64,000 nucleotides of DNA from Faecalicatena contorta (GTDB taxonomy: Bacteria > Bacillota > Clostridia > Lachnospirales > Lachnospiraceae): NCBI RefSeq assembly GCF_003149105.1, contig NZ_QGDS01000009.1:1-64000 (forward strand), in the 5' to 3' direction. Positions 42,639 through 51,337 of the stretch are shown here, piece by piece. The notes beneath the pieces were generated by a model. That model did no database searches and was not told where the DNA came from. It saw only the letters and a program-made list of their open reading frames with translations. How positions within the stretch are numbered: the first letter of the stretch is position 1; every line of letters begins with the position of its first letter. The translations under genes were made by a program, and so were the position numbers.

Positions 42639-42669
42639 TTGACTGTACAGAAACGGAACATGATAAAAT
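42639..42669 (+). promoter_or_regulatory. Promoter of the fusion enzyme with a 19-base spacer
   Basis: TTGACT (42639-42644) and TAAAAT (42664-42669) are 19 bases apart. MerR-type activators work on promoters stretched to 19-20 bases by untwisting the DNA, which fits the divergent MerR-type gene. No strong dyad is visible within the spacer. Confidence 0.55.
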
Positions 42670-42700
42670 TATAACAATTGATGAAAAGGAGGAATCCCAT

Positions 42701-45700
42701 ATGTATGAAAATCTTTTTAAGCCAATTAAAATCAGAGGGATGGAATTAAAAAACCGCATTATTATGCCGGCTATGGGAACAAAGTTTTCCGGAAAGGCAA
42801 GTTATGTTACAGATCAATTGATTTGCTATCATGTAAAAAGGGCAGAAGGTGGCACCGGCCTGAATATCGTAGAGGTAAGCAGTGTACATACGCCTAGTGC
42901 ACCAAGGGGGTTTTTGTCAATCGCGGAGGATGAGTATATTCCGGGACTTAAAAAACTTACAGATGCAATTCATAATGCCGGCGGAAAAGCGGGAATTCAG
43001 CTCTGGCAGGGCAGTATTGCCGTGTCAATGGACAGGACAGCTCAGATTCTGGTGGCAAGTGATATGCCAATCAGCGCTGAGATCACGATTCCGGGAATTA
43101 CTGTGGAACAGATTGCAGAAATTGTAGAGTGCTATGGAAAAGCGGCAAAACGGGCAGTAGAAGCGGGATTTGACTGTATAGAGGTACATTTGGCTCACAA
43201 TTACCTTCCTCATTCTTTCCTGTCAGGAGGAATTAACCGAAGAACCGATGAATATGGCGGAAGTTTAGAAAACCGCGCAAGATTCCCGCTGGAGATTATC
43301 CGGGCTGTCCGTGAGAATATTTCGGAGGAAATGCCGGTGCTTATCCGTATTGATGCCCATGATGATTATCTGGAAGGCGGACTTACAATTGAAGAGGTCA
43401 TTGAATTTTGTAAGATGGCGAAAGAAGAGGGTGCAGACGTTTTAGATGTTTCCAGAGGTAATATTATTTCAGCAGGAGCCAAATACGAAGTACCTCCTAT
43501 TGACCTTCCAAGAGGCTTTAATATTGAAAATGCGGCACGCATCCGAAAAGAAACAGGCATGCTGACAATCGGTGTAGGAAGGCTGAATACCCCGGATATT
43601 GCGGAGCGGATATTGGAAGAAGAGAAAGTAGATATGGTCGTAATGGGGCGTGCTCAGCTTGCGGACGCACAGTTTGTCACAAAAGTAAAAGAGGGAAGAC
43701 TGGATGATATTGATTACTGCGTAGGCTGTAACCAGGGGTGTCTGGATGGATTTGCAGATATGGACTGCCTGCACATTACATGCCTTCGTAATCCGGCCCT
43801 TGGACGGGAAGAGGAATGTCAGATTACAAATACAGACAAACCAGAAACCGTATTAATTGCAGGAGGCGGAATTGCGGGCCTGGAAGCGGCTATCATTTTG
43901 AAACAGCGGGGACACAATCCAATTCTGTGTGAAGCTTCTGATAAGTTGGGCGGTCAATTTCTGACAGCCGGAGAAGCACCCAGAAAAGAAGAAATGAAGA
44001 TGGCAGTACAGAGCATGGAAAATAAGGCAAGGGGGCTGGGTGTAGACATTCGTATAAATACACCTGTGACAGCAGAACTTATCAGGCAGATTAAGCCTCA
44101 TACTGTATTTAATGCAATTGGAGCAGAACCGCTGATTCCGAACATTCCGGGTGTGGACTTACCATTTGTGGTAAATTCCCATGATGTATTGAATGGCGAT
44201 GCAAAGCCGGCTGGGAATGTAGTAGTCATTGGAGGCGGCATGGTAGGTATGGAAGTTGCAGAGTATCTGGCAGAAAAGGGATGTAAAGTAACAGACCTTG
44301 AAATGGCAGAAGACTTCTGCATGGACATGGGCTCCGCCAGGAAGATATGTGTGACTGAGAGTGTGTATGCGTCAGGCATTGTGCCGGTTACAAATGTAAC
44401 AGTAACTGCTGTGGAGGATGGAAAGGTTCTTGGAGTAAAAGAGGGGAAAGAAGTAGAATATCCCTGTGATTGCGCGGTCATGGCCATAGGCTCAAAATCC
44501 CGTTCTGGCAAAGAACTGGAGGAAGCAGCCCTTGCAGTTGGTGCCGGATATATGGTTATGGGAGATGCCGGAATGGCAAGACGTGCCATCAATGCCACAA
44601 GAGAAGCGATGGATGCAGCTCTTACCTTTGATGACCCTAAAGTGCACGAAGAGGTATCCAGACCTAAGAAGGTTGTTCTTTTAACCGGGGCAACCGGCAC
44701 AATGGGAGAAGAAACCATGAAACAGCTCTTGGATAGAAGCAACAGATTTAAAGTGCGCGCCCTTGCAAGACCTTCCGATAAGAATAGGGCACTGATGAAA
44801 AAGTATGCCTGTCCGTCACTGGAAATTATATGGGGAGATATGGTTGATTATGATACAGTAAAGCGCGGTGTAGACGGAGCTGACTATGTGCTTCACATTG
44901 GTGCAATGGTATCTCCGGCAGCAGATAAATATCCGGAGGAGACATTATACACGAATATTGGCTCGACACTGAACATCATTAAAGCTATCAAAGAACAGCC
45001 GGATCCAGATAAGGTACATTTCGTATATATTGGAACGGTTGCCATGACGGGAGGGCGTACAGACCCGATTCATTGGGGCAGAGTAGGAGATCCCATGAAT
45101 CCGTCTATTTTTGACTATTATGCGTTATCTAAAGTATTTTCGGAGCTGGCAGTCTTTGAATCAGGGCTGAAGCACTGGGTATCCATACGCCAGACAGGGC
45201 AGCACCCAAGTTCGGAAGGGGCCGCAGATGAGCCGATTCAATTTCATATTGATCCAAACAATGTTTTGGAGTGGAGCACCTCCATTGAGTCTGGTATTTG
45301 TATGGCAAATATTTGTGAAGACTGGGTTCCGGAATCCTTTTGGAAAAAAGGTTATAATTTAAGCAGTGGTGCAGGATACCGGCTGACCAGCTGGGAGTTA
45401 TGGGATATTAACGTGGGCGCCTTCGGAATGGGATTGAAGGATTTATTTGACGCAAAAATGCTGGCGCCGTATAATTTCCATGGACATTACTACACCGATG
45501 CAGATAAACTGGATGATATCATCCACTTCCGCTGTATTCCGGCAAAGCAGTATTGGGATGGAGTGAAAGATGAGATGCGCCGGATGGCAGAGAATCCAAT
45601 GATTCGTACTGCATTTCCAACCAAAGAACAGATGAGAGAAAAACTGATACAGGTCGGACATAAGAGAATGGGTACCTACTGGATGTTCAAGAATAATGAG

Positions 45701-46174
45701 GAAGACTGGGTTCGCGCATTCTTTGGCTCAAGGGAAAAACAAAAAGAGATTAAAGGATTTGATGAAGGATTTGAACTGTACCATCCAAGTGAGGAACCGA
45801 CTTATTTGAATCACGGTTATGATGAGGAGAAGGGCATTGAAAATCTAACGTTAGAGGATTTGAAGAAAGCAGCGCAGTTCAGGGGCGGTGAATGTTTGGC
45901 GGAAGAAGTAACAGATATTTATACACCAATCCGCTGGAAGTGTGCAGATGGACATGAATTTGAAATGTCTGTAAACGCGGTCTTGCAGGGCGGGCACTGG
46001 TGCCCGGAATGTCTGAGCCGCGAGTGGAAGTACGGGCAGGTTGCTAAGAAAAACCCATTCTATGCACAGGTGTGGTTCCCGCTTCACGGGGACGGCGATG
46101 ATTATGTCATTCCTATGGAGTACAGTGCATATGACATTGCCAATGAATTAAAAATAAAATTAGGGCTAAACTAA
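42701..46174 (+). CDS. Three-part oxidoreductase: old-yellow-enzyme/dienoyl-CoA-reductase-type enoate reductase, SDR/epimerase domain and C-terminal zinc ribbon
   Basis: A single 1157-residue ORF with no frame break. Residues 1-340 are the FMN barrel (LFKPIKIRGMELKNRIIMPAM, then FDCIEVHLAHNYLPHSFLSG). Residues 340-365 hold the [4Fe-4S] Cys set CVGCNQGC..C. Residues 380-645 are the FAD/NAD(P) domains (VLIAGGGIAGLEAAI; VVVIGGGMVGMEVAEYL). This is the full length of BaiCD/BaiH-like reductases. From about residue 655 a second enzyme begins: VVLLTGATGTMGEETM and the catalytic DYYALSK, an extended SDR. The C-terminus (about 1080-1105) has C..GHEFEM..WCPEC, a zinc ribbon. AAAAGGAGG precedes the ATG. 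It may couple alkene reduction with alcohol/ketone chemistry on a steroid-like or other enone substrate; the substrate is inferred. Confidence 0.9.
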   Translation: MYENLFKPIKIRGMELKNRIIMPAMGTKFSGKASYVTDQLICYHVKRAEGGTGLNIVEVSSVHTPSAPRGFLSIAEDEYIPGLKKLTDAIHNAGGKAGIQLWQGSIAVSMDRTAQILVASDMPISAEITIPGITVEQIAEIVECYGKAAKRAVEAGFDCIEVHLAHNYLPHSFLSGGINRRTDEYGGSLENRARFPLEIIRAVRENISEEMPVLIRIDAHDDYLEGGLTIEEVIEFCKMAKEEGADVLDVSRGNIISAGAKYEVPPIDLPRGFNIENAARIRKETGMLTIGVGRLNTPDIAERILEEEKVDMVVMGRAQLADAQFVTKVKEGRLDDIDYCVGCNQGCLDGFADMDCLHITCLRNPALGREEECQITNTDKPETVLIAGGGIAGLEAAIILKQRGHNPILCEASDKLGGQFLTAGEAPRKEEMKMAVQSMENKARGLGVDIRINTPVTAELIRQIKPHTVFNAIGAEPLIPNIPGVDLPFVVNSHDVLNGDAKPAGNVVVIGGGMVGMEVAEYLAEKGCKVTDLEMAEDFCMDMGSARKICVTESVYASGIVPVTNVTVTAVEDGKVLGVKEGKEVEYPCDCAVMAIGSKSRSGKELEEAALAVGAGYMVMGDAGMARRAINATREAMDAALTFDDPKVHEEVSRPKKVVLLTGATGTMGEETMKQLLDRSNRFKVRALARPSDKNRALMKKYACPSLEIIWGDMVDYDTVKRGVDGADYVLHIGAMVSPAADKYPEETLYTNIGSTLNIIKAIKEQPDPDKVHFVYIGTVAMTGGRTDPIHWGRVGDPMNPSIFDYYALSKVFSELAVFESGLKHWVSIRQTGQHPSSEGAADEPIQFHIDPNNVLEWSTSIESGICMANICEDWVPESFWKKGYNLSSGAGYRLTSWELWDINVGAFGMGLKDLFDAKMLAPYNFHGHYYTDADKLDDIIHFRCIPAKQYWDGVKDEMRRMAENPMIRTAFPTKEQMREKLIQVGHKRMGTYWMFKNNEEDWVRAFFGSREKQKEIKGFDEGFELYHPSEEPTYLNHGYDEEKGIENLTLEDLKKAAQFRGGECLAEEVTDIYTPIRWKCADGHEFEMSVNAVLQGGHWCPECLSREWKYGQVAKKNPFYAQVWFPLHGDGDDYVIPMEYSAYDIANELKIKLGLN

Positions 46175-46183
46175 TTTAAATGA

Positions 46184-46234
46184 ATCCGGGCTATCATCCT
46201 TTTCTGTGCAGAGAAGGTGCTGGCCCGGATTTTT
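46184..46234 (+). terminator. Terminator after the fusion enzyme
   Basis: ATCCGGGC (46184-46191) pairs with GCCCGGAT (46223-46230), with an inner CCTTTTCT/AGAGAAGG stem, followed by T residues. Confidence 0.85.
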
Positions 46235-46345
46235 ATGATTCTCTAACTTTTATACCAGAGTTCAAGAGAATTGTGGTATTATATATTAATATATAATATT
46301 TAGAGTCATCTTAAAAAAGTAAAGAGAATAAGAGAGGATATATCA

Positions 46346-46981
46346 ATGGCAAACTGTTGTATTTGTAGTAGTAGAATTGGTAGATTTGGAGAAGATAAAT
46401 ACGATTTAAAGGATGGTCTGCTTGCTTGTTATCAGTGTGCCCCTTTGTTTAGGAAATTGCAAAAGGCAGAAGGATTAAAACAATTGACAGCCGCAGAAGA
46501 TGCAATAAGAGCTAGAGAACACAATATGACAGAAGCTGCTAAAGAAGCGGTAAAAAATGAATTTGAACGAATAAGGGTAATTAAGAAATTCACAATCCTT
46601 CGAGATCAGCTGGAGGAGGAGATGCAGGAAGAAATTACAAAAAAGGATAGAGATTACAAAGTGACCACAGGTTACAACTTTGAAGGGTACAAAATTGTAA
46701 ATTACATAGATGTGGTACACGGAGAAGTAGTTTTGGGAACAGGTATATTTAGTGAGTTCAACGCTGCCGAAGCAGATATATTTGGAGGGACATCGTCTAA
46801 ATTTGAAGGTAAATTATCCAAGGCTAAAATAGCAGCACAGGCGAAAATGGTTGCAAGCGCAATTGTGAATGGGGCAAATGCTGTAATAGGGCTTGATTTT
46901 GATATTACGACACTGCAAAATAATACGTTTGTCGTATTGGTAGATGGCACAGCAGTTGTGATTGAGCGGTTGGAAGAATAA
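46346..46981 (+). CDS. YbjQ/UPF0145-type protein with N-terminal zinc finger
   Basis: A 211-residue cytoplasmic protein. The N-terminus has two CxxC pairs (CCICSSRIGRFGEDKY, then CYQC), a DUF4428-like zinc finger. A charged helical linker follows. The last 100 residues (VTTGYNFEGYKIVNYIDVVHG, then SKAKIAAQAKMVASAIVNGAN and AVIGLDFDI) are the YbjQ domain, a pentamer-forming fold of uncertain role once called heavy-metal binding. It stands alone between two terminators. No partner is evident. Confidence 0.85.
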   Translation: MANCCICSSRIGRFGEDKYDLKDGLLACYQCAPLFRKLQKAEGLKQLTAAEDAIRAREHNMTEAAKEAVKNEFERIRVIKKFTILRDQLEEEMQEEITKKDRDYKVTTGYNFEGYKIVNYIDVVHGEVVLGTGIFSEFNAAEADIFGGTSSKFEGKLSKAKIAAQAKMVASAIVNGANAVIGLDFDITTLQNNTFVVLVDGTAVVIERLEE

Positions 46982-47040
46982 AGAGAAGTGACGCTGAACA
47001 CCTATACATTTAGACTTTAATGACATTTTAATTTAGTACA

Positions 47041-47078
47041 AGGCTATCCCCTATTGGTGTAGGAGATAGCCTTTTTTT
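47041..47078 (+). terminator. Terminator after the YbjQ-type gene
   Basis: AGGCTATC (47041-47048) pairs with GATAGCCT (47065-47072), with an inner CCTA/TAGG pairing, followed by seven T residues. Confidence 0.85.
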
Positions 47079-47225
47079 GTAGCCCGAACGCTTTAGCTTA
47101 CAGAGAAAGCCTCCTCTGTTCAGAAAAATAAAAAAGAAATTTGAATCCATATAAAAAACATACATTACGCGGCTACACTACTCCCATATAAAAGAAAATC
47201 CGATTAAAGGGGGAAAATTTGCCGA

Positions 47226-49262
47226 ATGGAATCAGGACAAAAAACAAAGCGGCTGAAAATTGGCGGGATGACCTGCATAAACTGCCAAAATAAGATTGAA
47301 CGAAAACTGCGCAAAGTTGCAGGCATAAAAAGTGTTAAGGTAAGTTACAGTGCAGGAACGGCTGATATTACCTATGACACCGATCTTATATCCTTAAAGG
47401 AGATAACCAGGATTATTGAAAAACTGGATTACGAGGTGCTGACCGGGAACGAAAACCAGGAATCCAACATCAGCCGCGTAATTGGGATTTTGGTGATTGT
47501 GGTTTCTTTGTATGTGCTGTTAGAGCAATTCGGTGTCTTGAATTTGCTGGTACCCAGTCAGCTGGCAGACACTAAAATGGGTTATGGCATGCTGTTTGTT
47601 ATCGGCTTAATCACCTCTATCCACTGTGTTGCCATGTGCGGCGGAATTAATCTCTCTCAATGTATTCCTCACGCTGAGGTGGCCGGTGGAGGAAAAAAGA
47701 GCCGTATGGCTACATTTGCTCCGGCTTTTCTGTACAATCTCGGAAGAGTTATTTCTTACACCGTAATCGGTTTTATTTTAGGCTCTGTGGGACTGCTGTT
47801 TGGCGGGGGCGGTTCTGACGCAGGTTTGCCTGTCATGGCCCAGGGGGTTCTTAAGCTGATTGCCGGTGTATTCATGGTGATTATGGGAATTAATATGCTT
47901 GGCCTGTTTCCGGTACTGCGAAAGTTCCAGCCCCGTATGCCGAAAATCTTTGTACGTAAGGCTGGAAAAGTAAAAAGTAAAAGTTCCCTGATTGTCGGCC
48001 TGCTTAATGGCTTAATGCCCTGCGGCCCTCTGCAATCCATGCAGATTGTGGCATTGGCTTCGGGAAATCCTTTGGTTGGTGCGCTGTCTATGTTCCTGTT
48101 CAGCCTGGGGACTGTACCGCTTATGTTAGGGCTTGGCTCCATCGTTTCAGCATTAGGCAAAAAGTTTACTCAAAAGGTAATGGCTGTGGGTGCAGTATTG
48201 GTTGTGGTTCTTGGTTTGGCAATGCTTTCACAGGGTGTCAGCCTTTCAGGTCTCTTACCGCCTAATCTCTTGTTTCCTATTATTCTTGCTCTTTGCGCGG
48301 TGGGTGTAGTATCAGTTATTCCTTTTGGCAAGTCAAGTTACAAAATGGTTTCAACAGCTGCCGTGTTAGGCGTTGTGATTATTGCAGCAGCGGCCTTGGC
48401 CTCACGGACTGTGGGCGGAGCGGACAGCGTGGATAATGAGAGTATTCAAATTGTGGACGGGAAGCAGATTGTCAACAGTACCCTTTCCCCGGGCAGTTAC
48501 CCGAATATCACTGTTCAGGCTGGAACGCCCGTTAAATGGACAATAAATGCACCAAGTGGAAGCATCAATGGGTGCAACAACAGTATAAACATTCAGGAGT
48601 ACGGCATTTCCAATTATTCGTTTAAAGATGGCGACAATGTGATTGAATTTACGCCCACCACAACGGGGCAGTTTCAATATAGCTGCTGGATGGGCATGAT
48701 TCGCGGTTCTATTACCGTGGTGGAAGCCGGAACTGAGCCAACGGGGAGTACAGACAGCGCTTCGGCAGAGGGTTACGAAAATCTAGGAGATACAATAGCA
48801 GAAATACCTGACCCAGTTCCGGCGGGCGTGAAAATTCCTGTTGACGGTGTGTCTATTGCAACGGAAACAACGGACGAATACGGCGAGGGGATTCAGGAAG
48901 TCACGATTGAATTAACCGACGAAGGTTTCTCGCCTGCCATTGTGGTTGTAAAAGCCGGATTGAACGTGAAATGGAATATCAAAAACTCCATTTCCGGTGC
49001 CGAAAACGGCACACAGCTTTTGATTCCTAATTATGCTACACAGTTATTGCTTTCCTCGGGAGAAAACCCATTGTTCTTCTTCCCTACCGATGATTTCGAT
49101 TTTTCTACGGGTGATAATAAATTTTACGGCTATATCAAGATGGTGGATGACTTGAACAACGTGGATGTAGATGGGATTAAAGAAAAAGTCAGTGAGTTTG
49201 AGCCCATGATATGGCCTCCAGAAACCTTTCAGGCAGCAGGCGGTGGTTCATGCTGCGGGTAG
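47226..49262 (+). CDS. HMA domain + SafE/DsbD-like membrane domain + two cupredoxin-like domains
   Basis: A 678-residue fusion. Residues 8-72 are a heavy-metal-associated domain with GGMTCINC. Residues about 82-395 form a SafE/DsbD_2-type membrane domain (IGLITSIHCVAMCGGINLSQ, later GLLNGLMPCGPLQSMQI; both carry Cys). A first cupredoxin-like domain at about 405-500 has NGCNNSINI and FQYSCWMGMI, likely copper ligands. A second at about 550-645 is more degenerate. The last residues are GGGSCCG. The cytoplasmic HMA could receive a metal, the membrane part pass it or electrons across, and the outside domains bind it. Copper is the likely metal, since CopA and CopZ follow in the same island. Confidence 0.85.
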   Translation: MESGQKTKRLKIGGMTCINCQNKIERKLRKVAGIKSVKVSYSAGTADITYDTDLISLKEITRIIEKLDYEVLTGNENQESNISRVIGILVIVVSLYVLLEQFGVLNLLVPSQLADTKMGYGMLFVIGLITSIHCVAMCGGINLSQCIPHAEVAGGGKKSRMATFAPAFLYNLGRVISYTVIGFILGSVGLLFGGGGSDAGLPVMAQGVLKLIAGVFMVIMGINMLGLFPVLRKFQPRMPKIFVRKAGKVKSKSSLIVGLLNGLMPCGPLQSMQIVALASGNPLVGALSMFLFSLGTVPLMLGLGSIVSALGKKFTQKVMAVGAVLVVVLGLAMLSQGVSLSGLLPPNLLFPIILALCAVGVVSVIPFGKSSYKMVSTAAVLGVVIIAAAALASRTVGGADSVDNESIQIVDGKQIVNSTLSPGSYPNITVQAGTPVKWTINAPSGSINGCNNSINIQEYGISNYSFKDGDNVIEFTPTTTGQFQYSCWMGMIRGSITVVEAGTEPTGSTDSASAEGYENLGDTIAEIPDPVPAGVKIPVDGVSIATETTDEYGEGIQEVTIELTDEGFSPAIVVVKAGLNVKWNIKNSISGAENGTQLLIPNYATQLLLSSGENPLFFFPTDDFDFSTGDNKFYGYIKMVDDLNNVDVDGIKEKVSEFEPMIWPPETFQAAGGGSCCG

Positions 49263-49357
49263 GAGAATATGACATTTAGGAAGAGGGCAATATTTTACAT
49301 TTTACCTAATCATCGCTGATAGATTTTAGAAATAGATTCTGGAAAGGAGCAGTAAAA

Positions 49358-49939
49358 ATGAGTACAAACAAAAACAGATCTTTAAAACAGAGATTTCCCA
49401 CGTTGTTGACAGGGCTGGCTGTTCTGTTGATAACCGCTGGCTTGTTGAGCGGAAGGGCATTGCTTCTCAATGCACAGGGCAAGGATGCCGGGCCTGCACA
49501 GAGCAGGCAGACAGCCAATGTAAATTTGGCAGATGTAATAACTGCCGATAATCAAAATACTGGGGCAGAACAGGGAACGGCAGCGACGGTGCAGGACGGC
49601 GTTCAGTATATCACTTCCACAGTTAGCAGCAGGCAGTATGAGCCAATCACCGTCCAACAGGGAATTCCTGTTAAATGGACCTTAAATGTGCCAAGCGGGG
49701 CACTGAACGGCTGTAATAATTCCATTACGATTCCAAAATACAATTTGGAGGTTGAGTTGAAAACCGGGGAAAATGTGATTGAGTTTACCCCGGACGAATC
49801 GGGAACTTTCCCGTTTAGCTGCTGGATGGGTATGATACGTTCCAGTATTACGGTTGTGAGCGATGACGGAACAGTGGCAGATAACCCTGATGACGGCTCC
49901 AATGCACTTCCGGCCGGATGCTGCGGCGGTCAACGATAA
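49358..49939 (+). CDS. Membrane-anchored cupredoxin-like protein
   Basis: A 193-residue protein: Lys/Arg-rich start, one hydrophobic anchor (LLTGLAVLLITAGLLSG), a low-complexity linker, then a cupredoxin-like domain with YEPITVQQGIPVKWTLNVPS, NGCNNSITI and FPFSCWMGMI. It is clearly related to the first cupredoxin domain of the protein at 47226-49262. It also ends in a Cys pair, LPAGCCGGQR. Both share the unusual tail, so a handover of metal via those cysteines is plausible. AAAGGAGCAG precedes the ATG. Confidence 0.85.
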   Translation: MSTNKNRSLKQRFPTLLTGLAVLLITAGLLSGRALLLNAQGKDAGPAQSRQTANVNLADVITADNQNTGAEQGTAATVQDGVQYITSTVSSRQYEPITVQQGIPVKWTLNVPSGALNGCNNSITIPKYNLEVELKTGENVIEFTPDESGTFPFSCWMGMIRSSITVVSDDGTVADNPDDGSNALPAGCCGGQR

Positions 49940-49958
49940 TGGAAAGGAGAACCTGAAT

Positions 49959-50108
49959 ATGAATTTTTTAATCAGCCATTGGCATTGTATCCTGCCGGTG
50001 ATGGGAATAGGTATTGCGTTATTTTTTATGAGGGAGAGACCTAAGAAAGAAAAGAAAGACGAACAAAACAACATTGCGGAGATACCGCAGAAAAATAAAA
50101 GGGATTAA
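49959..50108 (+). CDS. Small membrane protein (DUF2933-like)
   Basis: A 49-residue protein: one membrane helix (HWHCILPVMGIGIALFFM) with His and Cys at its start, then a charged tail (RERPKKEKKDEQNN). GAAAGGAG lies 10 bases upstream of the ATG. It resembles the short DUF2933 proteins found in copper-resistance clusters, though the match is loose. It is in the same operon as the two cupredoxin proteins. Confidence 0.7.
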   Translation: MNFLISHWHCILPVMGIGIALFFMRERPKKEKKDEQNNIAEIPQKNKRD

Positions 50109-50139
50109 ATATCTCATTGTATAATGGAGGAAATTTATC

Positions 50140-50718
50140 ATGCAGACAGAAACAAAGAACAAAAAAGGTTTTCGCTTTTCGGTGGCTGCCTTTGCAGCGA
50201 TTGTGCTGGTATTGGCATTTGCGGTTACAGGCTGTTCATCTAACGACAGCGGTAATAGCAATGGGGACAATAGCACCGGAAGCAGCAGCGACAGTAACAG
50301 CGTAGCTGACAATAATACAGCAGCAAGTGATTCTCAGGACATTAAAGAAGGTGAAAGCCTTGTAATTCCAGCAAGTGAAGTTTCCGAGACGGCTAAATTC
50401 TATCCCGTTACAGTGGATGGCACAAGAATGGAAGTTGCGGCGGTAAAAGCTTCAGATGGAACAATCCGTACAGCATTCAACACCTGCCAGGTGTGCAACG
50501 GCTCTCCTAAAGCGTATTTTGAGCAGAGCGGCAACACACTTCAATGTCAGAATTGCGGCAATAAATTCCCGATGGACAGTGTGGAGGTGGAAGCAAACGG
50601 ATGTAATCCTGTACCAATTTTTGACGAAGATAAAACCGTAACAGACGAATCCATTACGGTTTCTTACGATACATTACAAGCAAATACTTATCGTTTCTCT
50701 CCAAACTGGAAACAATAA
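50140..50718 (+). CDS. DUF2318-domain lipoprotein
   Basis: A 192-residue lipoprotein with signal and lipobox AFAVTGC at residues 28-34, a Ser/Asn/Asp-rich linker, then a DUF2318 domain: FYPVTVDGTRMEVAAVKA, TAFNTCQVC, and LQCQNCGNKFPMDSV with VEANGCNPVPI. The four Cys of the two CxxC pairs probably hold a metal or cluster. DUF2318 occurs with iron and copper uptake systems. It is the last rightward gene before the convergent HxlR gene; the two stop codons abut at 50718/50719. Confidence 0.88.
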   Translation: MQTETKNKKGFRFSVAAFAAIVLVLAFAVTGCSSNDSGNSNGDNSTGSSSDSNSVADNNTAASDSQDIKEGESLVIPASEVSETAKFYPVTVDGTRMEVAAVKASDGTIRTAFNTCQVCNGSPKAYFEQSGNTLQCQNCGNKFPMDSVEVEANGCNPVPIFDEDKTVTDESITVSYDTLQANTYRFSPNWKQ

Positions 50719-51078
50719 TCACATATGTGCAGTCATAGAGCAGCTTATCTCCTTGCCATTGTCTTTGAGATAAGTTGCTCCCCAATCATACATGGTTTCC
50801 AAAATCGGACGGATGCTGCGGCCTAAATCGGAAAGTGAATACTCTACCTTTGGAGGCACAACGGGATACACAGTACGGATAACAAGATTATCTTTTTCCA
50901 GTTCCCGGAGCTGCTGAGTCAGCATTTTAGGAGTAGCCTGCGGGATGAGCTTGCGAAGCTCTCCGAAACGCAGGGTCTCATCAATCAAATGCCAAAGGAT
51001 AAGAGATTTGTATTTTCCGCCTATCATATCTAGCGTTACGTCTACGGGACAGTTATACTCAGTATGGTTATAGTTCAT
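50719..51078 (-). CDS. HxlR-family transcriptional regulator
   Basis: A 119-residue winged-helix protein with the complete HxlR layout: [61 protein letters not shown]. The Cys near residue 11 matches the redox-sensing Cys of YodB/HypR relatives. ATG 51078 lies six bases after AAGGAGGTG. It sits between the cupredoxin operon and copA and could control both through the TAGTAT dyads upstream, responding to oxidants, electrophiles or copper. Confidence 0.88.
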   Translation of the reverse strand: MNYNHTEYNCPVDVTLDMIGGKYKSLILWHLIDETLRFGELRKLIPQATPKMLTQQLRELEKDNLVIRTVYPVVPPKVEYSLSDLGRSIRPILETMYDWGATYLKDNGKEISCSMTAHM

Positions 51079-51102
51079 CTTTTTCACCTCCTTAGCTTCT
51101 GT

Positions 51103-51228
51103 TAGTATATTTTTTAATACTATAGTATATAAGGGTCTGTATATAACAAAAGAAGCATTACTATAATTATAATATCATTAGGATTGAGCGGTGTCAAGAA
51201 TTAAATAGTATCATTTAGGGTACTATTA
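51103..51228. promoter_or_regulatory. TAGTAT dyads between hxlR-type gene and copA
   Basis: TAGTAT (51103-51108) and ATACTA (51117-51122) form one dyad, and ATACTATAGTAT (51117-51128) is a perfect 12-base palindrome overlapping it. Further on, AATAGTA (51205-51211) pairs with TACTATT (51222-51228). Sites of the TACTAT type are used by YodB/HxlR proteins, so these are candidate operators for the divergent genes. Confidence 0.5.
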
Positions 51229-51337
51229 TACAAAAAAGTGCATACTTGCAAAATTATAAATTATGGTTAAACTAATAGTAGAGGTTGAAAAATCTCGAAG
51301 AAATAAAATGGAAAGAAATGAGTGAGGTGATTTATAT

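Noticed and set aside
44098..44742. Long ORF on the minus strand inside the fusion enzyme gene
   Set aside because: It is antisense to conserved FAD/NAD and SDR motifs and its own product is low-complexity Ser/Thr/Pro with no family resemblance.
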